Origin: Musa acuminata AAA Group
Lineage: Eukaryota; Streptophyta; Magnoliopsida; Zingiberales; Musaceae
DNA: 64,000 bases
Assembly (NCBI RefSeq): GCF_036884655.1
Contig: NC_088345.1
Location: 31,480,001-31,544,000 of the forward strand
Direction: 5' to 3'
Positions 34,952-45,750 of this stretch are shown piece after piece. The notes beneath the pieces are model-generated. The model saw only the letters and a program-made list of their open reading frames with translations, was not told where the DNA came from and searched no databases. A program made the position numbers and the translations under genes. Position 1 is the stretch's first letter. Each line of letters starts with the position of its first letter.

Positions 34952-36236
34952 CGTATGACGAATTGTGATATAGGTGAGCCTCTAGTGACTCGACTAACTC
35001 AACTTACATCGGGAATTAACCCCTACCTATAACAATGGAAGGCCACGTGAGTCAATCTAATTGATTCACTTTTATTGACTTAATATTATCGAGATAGAGG
35101 ATTTTTTATTTGTATGATGTGTCATACACATATATATTTAATATATATTTACATCATATGCAAATATATATACATATATCTAGTATGTGTACAAGCAATC
35201 ACACAAGATGATCATGGACCACATCCTAATGTGATCAAGCCCGAGCGAGTGGGTCTAATCACTCACATCAAGATCTATGTGTGCAGGGACATATCTCCAT
35301 ACCTTGTGATCGTCCATCTCATCCGCGTCGGATCCGTCGGCATCTCAGCGCATCTTTATGCGTCGCGATCAACCGTCTCGGTCTCGTGGGCCTCGCTATG
35401 GTTCCATGCTCCCGCTGTGCCTCATGTAATTATAATATAATCATAGGCATGTAGGCTCGACAATGAATGAGAAATAAATTGGAGGCTCGTAGGCCTCAAT
35501 AATAATAATCACGTCACATGTACATGCACATCACATAGTCCATGATCATCCGTCCACATCATACATCATATGTAGGACTACTAGATAATACTAATAATTA
35601 ATTAAAATTTTTAATTAACTAATATTTTTTTACATTGGGGACATGTAAGGAATTTTTTGAATTATGAGGGGCATTTTAGGTAATTTTGACAAAGAGGAGA
35701 GAACTTAAAATTTCTAAAATTATAAGGGGCAAAACTATCCTTTTGCCTAAAAACCCTATTGCCCTGCCTTTGCTGCGTTGCGACCATCGCCACCCTATTG
35801 ATGGCGGTCACTACAATGGGTAGGGGCACTGCCTCTACCCGCTTGCGACATCGCCCCTACAGGCACCGCCGCCACTATGGGCGAGCGCACCTGCGAGCAC
35901 CACTGCCGCTATGGTAGCCCTAGTTGGCAGGCACCCCTACGGGCTATTCTACCCATGGGCATAGCGCTTGTAGGCTTTGCCCCTTGTGGGGACAATGCTT
36001 GCACATACGAGCACCACTATTGGCGACCAACTATAGGCAGGCCGCCGACAGCCAACCGCCTGCATGCAAACGGCGAAGGCTGCAAGCAGCCTTTGGCCAC
36101 TTCTGCATGAGCAACAATAATTGCTGCCCTTTCTCGCCTTTGGTGTTAACGATTTTGACTTCAAAAACTTTTCTAAAACATTACATACGTAGTTTAAAAC
36201 CAATCTTTTACATAAACAACTTGGCTCTGATACCAC
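34952..36236 (-). pseudogene. E3: copia leader and primer site, decayed
   Basis: Colinear with the E7 leader 26950-28322. A leader box (ACTCGACTAACTCAAC near 34988) is followed by the AT-rich part at about 35560-35640. A GC-rich part at about 35750-36110 has drifted from GCC-rich to ACC/GTA-rich. The primer-binding site TGGTATCAGAGCC on the - strand is at 36223-36235. No gene. Confidence 0.8.
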
Positions 36237-36946
36237 TGTTGGGAAATCTAGGGGCGACATTACATGCGTAGTGGAAGAGCAAAAGACAAAAACCCCAAAT
36301 TTTCATTAGAAAGGTGTTCGTTGTCTTGCGAAGATTGGTGTGCAAAAACTTACAAAACTGAAAAGCCACGTGTGGGATAGTTGTGTTACCTATGGAGATT
36401 GTATATCCATGAATCCTAGCAGATCTGTAGAAGAGGACGAAGGAGATCAAACGTCCTCATCTTTAATAATGATCCACACTGTAGGGTTGTAATGATGCTC
36501 CTTAATTCGCTGCCCAAATTTCCACACCTGTTATCTAAGGAGGAGAAAGGGAGAGGAGAATAGGAGGTGTCACCCAAAAGCCCCAACTCATGGACCTTTG
36601 GTTCCCTTCTATTTATAAAGGCCCCTAATTAACTTAACTCTAATAGATCCTACCCTATCGAGTACTAGATCTTCATCTAATTATCCAAGACTCTTAGATT
36701 AATGGGTCTCTACCCAATAATTTCTTATTAGCTCTTATTGGATCTCATCCATAAAATCCAATAATTCAAGGGCTTATTGGATATCTAATAAGATAGGGTC
36801 TCCGACGAATTTCTCATATCTGAATCTCTACTCACGGTAACACCTACTATATATATGTGACCATCTAGGCCCAATATCAAGCTGGTCATGAGTCATACAT
36901 ACCAGGATGCTTTTTGGATCAATGAATTATTATCTTCATAATAATT
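36237..36946 (-). mobile_element. E3: 5' LTR, first part
   Basis: Starts TGTTGGGAAATC like the E7 LTR and is interrupted at 36946 by E8. The last five bases TAATT (36942-36946) are the E8 target duplication. It is older than the E7 LTR and carries an extra segment of TTATTGGAT words near 36700-36800. Confidence 0.88.
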
Positions 36947-37802
36947 TGTTGAATCTCGTATTTTGATGATGAAACTACTTGATATATGTTTATGATTTAA
37001 TCTGCGTTTTGAGTGACGCAGGATGCTTCGATCAGGATGAGATAATTAAAGCAGGAAAATCATGTTGTGCCGAAAGAACATGTCAGAAGATTGGACGTCG
37101 GGCCGGTGGATCGGTCGGCGTATCGACAGAAGGCTTCGGGCCGTGGACTCGGGCATCGGGCCAAGAAGAGCGGGTATTGTGCCAAGGATATCGGAGTTGC
37201 GGAGTCAACTGGCCGATTGGGCAATAGGCTGCACGAGAGGATGATGCGCCGAAGAATCGGACGAAGCGTCGAGGGACCAATGACATGTCGGACAACTTGG
37301 TTAATTGCTTAGGATTAATTGTCTCGATTGAAGTTTTGTTTTAATTGTGCAGGATTAACTATGATAACGATGAAGACATAAAGCGAAACAAAGTGTCGGA
37401 GTCAAGCGCGATGGATTTGTTGCGAGTTCGAGAGTTCGACGGAAGTCCGAAGATTCGTTGGGAGTTCGCGGAGCTCGCCGAGAAAGATCGGAGCTTGCCG
37501 AAGAAGCTCGTTGGAACTCGCTAAGAACAAATCGTGAAGTCTAGGAGCTTGCCGGGAGTCCGCAGAATGGTTTCCGAGAGTTCATCGGAAGACCGCCGGA
37601 AGTTTGCCGGAAGCTCGCTAGAAGAAGTCTTGACTTGCGGACTTTGTAATAGCTTAGAAAATGTCTTTAAATTTATAGTTAGCACGTTAATTAGGGTTAG
37701 GATTAGGTGTTAATCCTATAACCCAAGTAGGGGCCAATTAGGCCCAAGTTCGGACTGGTTTGGACCAAGTTTGGAGCCAAACCAAGTGAGCTGGAATAGT
37801 GA

Positions 37803-38398
37803 AGAGGTGCCACCGCCAGGGTTGGAGGTAGCACCGCCCAGGCTATGTCTTCCTGCGAGGTTGGGAGGTGCAACCGCCCCAGCCAGGAGGTGCAACCGCC
37901 AGGGCTGCGAGGCTGGGAGGTGCAACTGCCCCAGCCGAGAGGTGCAACCGCCCAGAGCTCAGTCTTCGAGCTAGACTGGGCGGTGCAACCTCCTCTGCCA
38001 AGAGGTAGCACCGCCAGAGCTCAAGTTTCGAGCTCTGCCAGGCGATGCAACCACCGAGCTCAGTCTTCGAGCTCTAGCAGAGAGGTGCATCAGCCTGAGC
38101 TCAGTCTCGAGCTCTGCCAGGTGATGCAATCACCGAGCTCAGTCTTCGAGCTCTGGCAGAGAGGTGCATCAGCCTGAGCTCAGTTTGGAGCTCTGCCAGG
38201 TGATGCAACCACCGAGCTCAGTTTCGAGCTCTGCCAGGTGATGCAATCACCAAGCTCAGTCTTCGAGCTCTGCCAGGTGATGCAACCATCGAGCTCAGTC
38301 TTCGAGCTCTGGCAGAGAGAAGCAATCGCCTGAGCTCAGTCTTCGAGCTCTGCCAGGCGGTGCCACCTCTCCAGTCAAGAGGTGCAACCGCCTGATCC
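37803..38398. repeat. Palindrome array in the E8 5' LTR
   Basis: Alternating GAGGTGCAACCGCC-type and GAGCTCAGTCTTCGAGCTC boxes directly upstream of the TATA box. This is the mirror of the E6 arrays. Frames crossing it are artefacts. Confidence 0.9.
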
Positions 38399-38461
38399 CA
38401 GAATTCTGGGATTTGATCGATTTGATCGTTTTGAGCTCGAATTTTGAATTGGGTTGGGGCC

Positions 38462-38469
38462 TATAAATA
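38462..38469 (+). promoter_or_regulatory. TATA box of the E8 5' LTR
   Basis: TATAAATA followed by CCCCACCCATTCAGCACTG. It is the probable core promoter for the element RNA; the copy in the 3' LTR is at 44698-44705. Confidence 0.8.
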
Positions 38470-39052
38470 CCCCACCCATTCAGCACTGAAAAGATACAGA
38501 CCTACACCGAAATCTTGATCTTTTCTGTGATTCTAAGAGCTCAAAAAGTGTTGTAAAGCCTTTAAGTCTCCTCCTTCTGTTCTTCAAGTTTTCAATTGTA
38601 AAGTGAGGAGAGAAAGGTCTGTAAAGGTTGTCTCCTAAGCCTGTCAAAAGGAGAGAAACTGTAAAAGGGCAGTTAGCCTTCGCCCATTGAAGGAAGGCAC
38701 CTAGTTGACGTCGGCAACCTCGTCGGTGGAGGAAGACAAAAGTGGAGTAGGTCAAGGCTGACCGAACCACTCTAAATCTCTGGTTTGCGTTTATTTTCGA
38801 GCACTTTATCATTACTGCAAACCTCCTTCATTGCTACTGCTCTCTGCGCTTTCACGAACAAGTTCTAAGTGCTGTTCTTCCGAATCTGCATTCAGACGTA
38901 AATTCGTATTTTCATACATTACTGTTTACGTTTACGTTTGATTCTGCAGAACTGTCTTCCGTGCTTTTACGAACGAGCTTCTTTGCAGTTTACACTTACA
39001 TTTTGATCCTATTGATAACTGCAAACTTTCCTCTACGATTTTACGAACGAGT

Positions 39053-39372
39053 TTCAGCATTTAGACGTAAAACTGCATTCAGACGTAAATCGGCTTTCCT
39101 CGCTCAATCATCAGATTTCAGTTCACGTTTACATCTTGATTTCAACTGCATACTGCCTTCTGCGAGTATACAAACAAGTTTCTGAGTTTAGACGTAAATC
39201 TGCGTTTAGACGTAAAACTGCGTTTAGACGTAAAACTGCGTTTAGACGTAAATCTGCGTTTAGACGTAAATCTGCGTTTAGACGTAAATCTGAGTTTAGA
39301 CGTAAACTGCGCTTAGACGCAAAACTGCGCTTAGACGCAATCTGCGCTTAGACGCAAACTGCACTTAGATAC
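39053..39372. repeat. 18-bp VNTR in the E8 5' LTR
   Basis: Units of TTTAGACGTAAATCTGCG, the reverse complement form of the E6 VNTR, with variant GCTTAGACGCAAACTGC units at the right end. Encodes an FRRKSA-like repeat by chance. Confidence 0.95.
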
Positions 39373-39497
39373 AAACTGAGAATTTGCTTTTGCATCATAA
39401 TAGTTTTTGAACGAACGCAGCTTTTGGTTTTTAATCGCTGTAAGATTTCCGCTGCACTAATTCACCCCCCCCTCTTAGTGCTCTCGATCCTAACAAT

Positions 39498-39509
39498 TGG
39501 TATCAGAGC
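39498..39509 (+). other. E8 primer-binding site (tRNA-iMet)
   Basis: TGGTATCAGAGC two bases after the LTR end. Confidence 0.93.
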
Positions 39510-39545
39510 GGGGTATTTCTCATTTCGGATTTACACCCGAGAGAA

Positions 39546-40544
39546 ATGACTTTTCAAGAGGGCTGTTCGGTCTTTCGTCCACCGTTCTTTAACGGATTGG
39601 ACTACACTTATTGGAAAACTCGAATGAGAGTTTTCTTAATTTCTCTAAATCTGGATTTATGGAATATCATTGAAAACGGTTTTCAACTTCCCTCCAAACC
39701 GATGAACGAATGGTCGGTTTTGGAGAAGAAGAATTTTTCTTTAAACGCAAAGGCTATGAATGCCTTATTTTGCGCATTGGACAAAAATGAGTTCAATCGG
39801 ATTTCTACGTGTGAAACGGCTTTTGATATTTGGCGCACTCTTGAAATCACGCACGAGGGAACTAGTAGAGTCAAAGACTCGAAAGTTAATATTCTACTGC
39901 TTGATTTCGAGCTTTTTCATATGAAACCAAGCGAAACCGTTGTTGACATGTACACCCGTTTTACGGATGTCGTCAATGGTTTAAAATCACTTGGTAAAAG
40001 CTTTTCGGATTTTGAACTCGTTAACAAAGTTTTGCGCTCACTTTCTAAAACTTGGGATTCAAAAGTAACTGCTATTCAAGAATCGAAAAACTTGAACCAT
40101 TTTCCACTTGAAGAACTAATTGGTTCATTGATCACATATGAAATGACGTGCAATGCACGTGAAGAACTTGAGAACCACCTTCCAAAGAACAGGAAGGATT
40201 TGGAACTCTGGACAAATGAATGCCACTTGAGCGATGACTCAAGTGATGAGGACAATGATGAACAAACCAACCTTCCAAAGAACAGGAAGGATTTGGGACA
40301 TAGAACATTTGAAGACCACTCGAGCATAAGCTCAAGTGATGGTGAACTTAAAATGAAACGAAAATTAAAAAGCAAAAAGAATGGAACTACTTGCTTTAAA
40401 CGCAAGAAGAAGAACAAAAATTGGGATGAATCGAGCTCCTCCGAAGAAGAGAAAGTCAACAAAAGCAAGGCGGCAAACTACGCCTTAACAGCCTACAATG
40501 ATGAGGTAATCGAAATCCCCCTAATTTACTTCGAAATTACATGA
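39546..40544 (+). CDS. E8 gag (copia-type gag polypeptide)
   Basis: An intact frame of 332 residues starting 36 bases after the primer site. Residues 1-235 are the copia-type gag core: YTYWKTRMRVFL at 23-34, MNALFCALDKNEFNR, CETAFDIWRTLEITHEGTSR, FELFHMKPSETVVDMYTRF, FELVNKVLRSL. The tail is acidic and serine-rich and contains a duplicated LPKNRKDL segment. The zinc knuckle found in E6 has degenerated here to TTCFKRKKKNK, so RNA binding through it is lost. The frame ends IPLIYFEIT through the same deletion as in E4. As the only intact protein of a young element it may still multimerise with a partner element's Gag. Confidence 0.88.
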   Translation: MTFQEGCSVFRPPFFNGLDYTYWKTRMRVFLISLNLDLWNIIENGFQLPSKPMNEWSVLEKKNFSLNAKAMNALFCALDKNEFNRISTCETAFDIWRTLEITHEGTSRVKDSKVNILLLDFELFHMKPSETVVDMYTRFTDVVNGLKSLGKSFSDFELVNKVLRSLSKTWDSKVTAIQESKNLNHFPLEELIGSLITYEMTCNAREELENHLPKNRKDLELWTNECHLSDDSSDEDNDEQTNLPKNRKDLGHRTFEDHSSISSSDGELKMKRKLKSKKNGTTCFKRKKKNKNWDESSSSEEEKVNKSKAANYALTAYNDEVIEIPLIYFEIT

Positions 40545-43168
40545 TGCTTTTCATGATGCACTTTTCTTTTTCTTTAAATTTTGTTGAAAATTATATTTTT
40601 AATAATTTAACAATGAAAATGCAAAAATATGATCATGCTTGTAATCTTGAAAATGATAATGAAAATTGCATGTCTTATGTTAATGCAAGATAGAAATCTA
40701 ATGATTTTACACCTAGTGAGATTAATCTTATGTGCTTGAGAAGCAAGAATGTATATTTTGATGATTTTCATATTGCTTTTCAATGACGATACATGGCTTT
40801 TGTCTGGAAGGCTTGATATTTTTCATTGTCTTTGTTTATTAAATATAATGTATGGTTTTGACATAAGAATAAAGATTTGAGCATGCTATTATAAAGTCAA
40901 TCATAAATTAAAATTAAAGAAGTTTTAGGCATTTATAAGAATCATTCAAAATTATCTTCAATGAAACCTTGCTTAATGTTGCAATGAAAATATTAAAGTT
41001 ATACTTGATGATTTCAGATTTGACAAATGCTACACTTTAAATATGAATCATTCTTCAATCAGATTAAATGCTTCAATCATTTTTCTAACTCTAGAGTTCT
41101 CGATTTTAGTGAAATACAAGTGATAAATTCATTTATGATATCTTGTAAATCACTTGAATTATGAATGAGTTTTTCTTTTTTATGATGTGTTAAAAGAATC
41201 ACTTAAAAAGAAAATGTTTTTCCCATTTTATCGAGATTAATGATTTCATGATATTATGTGAATCTCGAAACTAATTTTGATGAAATAGTAATAACGTTAT
41301 TCATGTTATGAATCTTAAAAATGATAATATGCTTCATGTGATAATATGAATACATGAAACACTTATGATATTCTGTGTATTCATAAAATATTTATCTCAT
41401 CATCCAATAACTCTTCTTGATATTCCTTATGAGATGAAATGAAATAATGCATGAAATACAAATGAGGAGTTAATGATCATGCATAATAGGATGTAATGAA
41501 TTCTAGATACCATCGTTTGAATATCTATGATCATGCTGCCAAAATGATGTATCATGAATGCTTGAATATCATGTTTGATATGCTCATGATGATGATTGAT
41601 TTTTCGGTATCATGCATAAATTTTTTGAAATGTAATGTTAATAAATTTGTGCATTGAAACTATAATGATGCACAAATAAGAATGATTACTTACCTTTGTC
41701 ATGATTTAGAAATTGATGTAAAGGGTTTTTCCCTTGTTGACAATGACAAAGGGGGAGATAGCTAGCTTGTACAAGTCAAGAAGATGAAAAAACTTGATTG
41801 CTAGCTTGCCTATCTCAAGAGGCAAAAATGCTAACTTGCACATCTAGCAAAACTTGACAAATTTGCATATATCAAGAAGCAAGAGTTGCTTTCTTGAACA
41901 TCTCAAAATTGCTAGCTTGCGGGCCTTAAAATGTACAAATTTTTTGCTAGCTTGTATATGGTAAACCTGCTATCATACTATCATGATGATGAGTATGTCT
42001 TATCTTTATGATTGAATTTGAAAAACAATGGCAAAAATACGTCTTAATGATTGAACGTGTTAAAATTATTTTTCGAACCTTCTTGATTGAATGATTGAAT
42101 CACTTGACTGGCATAATGATTTTACACAATTACATGTTGAAAATTATGTGCTTGAATACAAAACTTCCATGATAACAAGCATGCTTTACCTTCATGATTG
42201 TAATTGAATATCTATAGCAAAACCTTGTTCGAATGGAAGAAAGACTCAAATTTCATTTTCGGATTCTCTTGAGTCTGACATATCAAGTTCACTCTCTTCC
42301 AAACTTAACAAGCATATGCCATATCAAGTTTAGTTCATATCATTGATTTTTGACATATGTAATTGACTAGCAAATACATCTCTCATACACACATCATGTG
42401 AAAAATATTTTTTGAGAAATGGATTTGATGAATATGGATGAAAGTGTTTTTACTTGCAAGGATTTATTTCACATACATAACAATAAGCACTTATGCTTAA
42501 AATTTGCTTATATCGTTCTCCGTTTTGTTGATGACAAAGGGGGAGAAATATATGAATTGATGCTATGAACACTGATGCTAGGCTTGCATCATCAAGAGAT
42601 ATATGAATTGATATGATTGCCATATTTGCAATACTTGCATCATTAAGAGATATATGAATTGATGCTATGATTGCCAAACTTGTATTATGCCATGTTTTCA
42701 TCATGCGTTAAGATATCAAGAACTTGTATCGTAATTTTACGCGTTGATATCCTACCATGTGATGAAATGCTATAATTGATAAACACTTGAAATGTTTGCA
42801 TTATGATATCAAAAGCCTACATCGCAATTTTTCATGTTGGTATTTGATATTAGCAAACTTGCAAGATGATAAAACTTGATATTATGATTTTCATGCAATG
42901 AGTTGAACCAATATCACACACACTTGATTGTAGTACTTCTCCTTTTTGTTGATGACAAAGGGGGAGAAGTATGTTGATGACATGACATGTGATGCATAAG
43001 TTTATGCATAAGTTCATGTTGACGTGTTGCAAGTATTCATGATGAATATTGCAATGACTTGAATTCAGTTTGAATTCAAGGTTCTATCAATATGGCATAT
43101 TGATAGGGGGAGTTTGTTTAAACTCCGGGAGTTAAGTTTAACTCCGTCATCAAGTGATTGTCATCATC
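40545..43168 (+). other. E8 interior: non-coding region with decoy polypurine tracts
   Basis: AT-rich, no gene. The first 150 bp keep decayed gag coiled-coil sequence. Decoy tracts lie at about 41738-41759, 42531-42547 and 42950-42969, all variants of GATGACAAAGGGGGAGAA. Between them words such as GCTAGCTTG and AGATATATGAATTGATGCTATGA recur. Confidence 0.75.
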
Positions 43169-43182
43169 AAAAAGGGGGAGAT
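43169..43182 (+). other. E8 polypurine tract
   Basis: AAAAAGGGGGAGAT immediately before the 3' LTR. Confidence 0.93.
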
Positions 43183-45750
43183 TGTTGAATCTCGTATTTT
43201 GATGATGAAACTACTTGATATATGTTTATGATTTAATCTGCGTTTTGAGTGACGCAGGATGCTTCGATCAGGATGAGATAATTAAAGCAGGAAAATCATG
43301 TTGTGCCGAAAGAACATGTCAGAAGATTGGACGTCGGGCCGGTGGATCGGTCGGCGTATCGACAGAAGGCTTCGGGCCGTGGACTCGGGCATCGGGCCAA
43401 GAAGAGCGGGTATTGTGCCAAGGATATCGGAGTTGCGGAGTCAACTGGCCGATTGGGCAATAGGCTGCACGAGAGGACGATGCGCCGAAGAATCGGACGA
43501 AGCGTCGAGGGACCAATGACATGTCGGACAACTTGGTTAATTGCTTAGGATTAATTGTCTCGATTGAAGTTTTGTTTTAATTGTGCAGGATTAACTATGA
43601 TAACGATGAAGACATAAAGCGAAACAAAGTGTCGGAGTCAAGCGCGATGGATTTGTTGCGAGTTCGAGAGTTCGACGGAAGTCCGAAGATTCGTTGGGAG
43701 TTCGCGGAGCTCGCCGAGAAAGATCGGAGCTTGCCGAAGAAGCTCGTTGGAACTCTCTAAGAACAAATCGTGAAGTCTAGGAGCTTGCCGGGAGTCCGCA
43801 GAATGGTTTCCGAGAGTTCATCGGAAGACCGCCGGAAGTTTGCCGGAAGCTCGCTAGAAGAAGTCTTGACTTGCGGACTTTGTAATAGCTTAGAAAATGT
43901 CTTTAAATTCATAGTTAGCACGTTAATTAGGGTTAGGATTAGGTGTTAATCCTATAACCCAAGTAGGGGCCAATTAGGCCCAAGTTCGGACTGGTTTGGA
44001 CCAAGTTTGGAGCCAAACCAAGTGAGCTGGAATAGTGAAGAGGTGCCACCGCCAGGGTTGGAGGTAGCACCGCCCAGGCTATGTCTTCCTGCGAGGTTGG
44101 GAGGTGCAACCGCCCCAGCCAGGAGGTGCAACCGCCAGGGCTGCGAGGCTGGGAGGTGCAACCGCCCCAGCCGAGAGGTGCAACCGCCCAGAGCTCAGTC
44201 TTCGAGCTAGACTGGGCGGTGCAACCTCCTCTGCCAAGAGGTAGCACCGCCAGAGCTCAAGTTTCGAGCTCTGCCAGGCGATGCAACCACCGAGCTCAGT
44301 CTTCGAGCTCTAGCAGAGAGGTGCATCAGCCTGAGCTCAGTCTCGAGCTCTGCCAGGTGATGCAATCACCGAGCTCAGTCTTCGAGCTCTGGCAGAGAGG
44401 TGCATCAGCCTGAGCTCAGTTTGGAGCTCTGCCAGGTGATGCAACCACCGAGCTCAGTTTCGAGCTCTGCCAGGTGATGCAATCACCAAGCTCAGTCTTC
44501 GAGCTCTGCCAGGTGATGCAACCATCGAGCTCAGTCTTCGAGCTCTGGCAGAGAGAAGCAATCGCCTGAGCTCAGTCTTCGAGCTCTGCCAGGCGGTGCC
44601 ACCTCTCCAGTCAAGAGGTGCAACCGCCTGATCCCAGAATTCTGGGATTTGATCGATTTGATCGTTTTGAGCTCGAATTTTGAATTGGGTTGGGGCCTAT
44701 AAATACCCCACCCATTCAGCACTGAAAAGATACAGACCTACACCGAAATCTTGATCTTTTCTGTGATTCTAAGAGCTCAAAAAGTGTTGTAAAGCCTTTA
44801 AGTCTCCTCCTTCTGTTCTTCAAGTTTTCAATTGTAAAGTGAGGAGAGAAAGGTCTGTAAAGGTTGTCTCCTAAGCCTGTCAAAAGGAGAGAAACTGTAA
44901 AAGGGCAGTTAGCCTTCGCCCATTGAAGGAAGGCACCTAGTTGACGTCGGCAACCTCGTCGGTGGAGGAAGACAAAAGTGGAGTAGGTCAAGGCTGACCG
45001 AACCACTCTAAATCTCTGGTTTGCATTTATTTTCGAGCACTTTATCATTACTGCAAACCTCCTTCATTGCTACTGCTCTCTGCGCTTTCACGAACAAGTT
45101 CTAAGTGCTGTTCTTCCGAATCTGCATTTAGACGTAAATTCGTATTTTCATACATTACTGTTTACGTTTACGTTTGATTCTGCAGAACTATCTTCCGTGC
45201 TTTTACGAACGAGCTTCTTTGCAGTTTACACTTACATTTTGATCCTATTGATAACTGCAAACTTTCCTCTACGATTTTACGAACGAGTTTCAGCATTTAG
45301 ACGTAAAACTGCATTCAGACGTAAATCGGCTTTCCTCGCTCAATCATCAGATTTCAGTTCACGTTTACGTCTTGATTTCAACTGCATACTGCCTTCTGCG
45401 AGTATACAAACAAGTTTCTGAGTTTAGACGTAAATCTGCGTTTAGACGTAAAACTGCGTTTAGACGTAAATCTGCGTTTAGACGTAAATCTGCGTTTAGA
45501 CGTAAATCTGCGTTTAGACGTAAAACTGCGTTTAGACGTAAATCTGAGTTTAGACGTAAACTGCGCTTAGACGCAAAACTGCGCTTAGACGCAATCTGCG
45601 CTTAGACGCAAACTGCACTTAGATACAAACTGAGAATTTGCTTTTGCATCATAATAGTTTTTGAACGAACGCAGCTTTTGGTTTTTAATCGCTGTAAGAT
45701 TTCCGCTGCACTAATTCACCCCCCCCTTCTTAGTGCTCTCGATCCTAACA
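43183..45750 (+). repeat. E8 3' LTR (2,568 bp)
   Basis: Near-identical to the 5' LTR. It holds the palindrome array at 44038-44632, TATAAATA at 44698-44705 and VNTR at 45291-45634. The extra 19 bp are one VNTR unit plus one base in the C/T run near the end. Confidence 0.95.
45291..45634. repeat. 18-bp VNTR in the E8 3' LTR
   Basis: As in the 5' LTR but with one more unit and a different order of AAATCTGCG and AAAACTGCG variants. Confidence 0.93.

Larger units (their letters stand above)
36947..39495 (+). repeat. E8 5' LTR (2,549 bp)
   Basis: Starts TGTTGAATCTCGTATTTTGA and ends TCTCGATCCTAACA. In order: degenerate CGGAAGTTCGCC-type repeats (37430-37620), palindrome array (37803-38398), TATAAATA at 38462-38469, transcribed leader, 18-bp VNTR (39053-39372), and a C-run before the end. 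Confidence 0.95.
36947..45750 (+). mobile_element. E8: very young gag-only LTR element (TR-GAG-like)
   Basis: 8,804 bp with TG...CA ends and a perfect target duplication TAATT (36942-36946 and 45751-45755). LTRs are about 2.55 kb. The 3.7 kb interior has a tRNA-iMet primer site, an intact gag frame, about 2.6 kb of non-coding DNA and a perfect polypurine tract, but no protease, integrase, RT or RNase H. By eye the LTRs differ at about ten positions plus one VNTR unit, so this is the youngest insertion here. Architecture matches the described class of terminal-repeat retrotransposons with a GAG domain. LTR ends, gag and tract ladder tie it to Sirevirus-type copia elements. Confidence 0.93.

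Noticed and set aside
39498..39509. tRNA-Met-like sequences as tRNA genes (also 18183, 28309, 36223, 58822)
   Set aside because: Only the 12-13 bases complementary to the tRNA 3' end are present, each next to an LTR: primer-binding sites, no cloverleaf.
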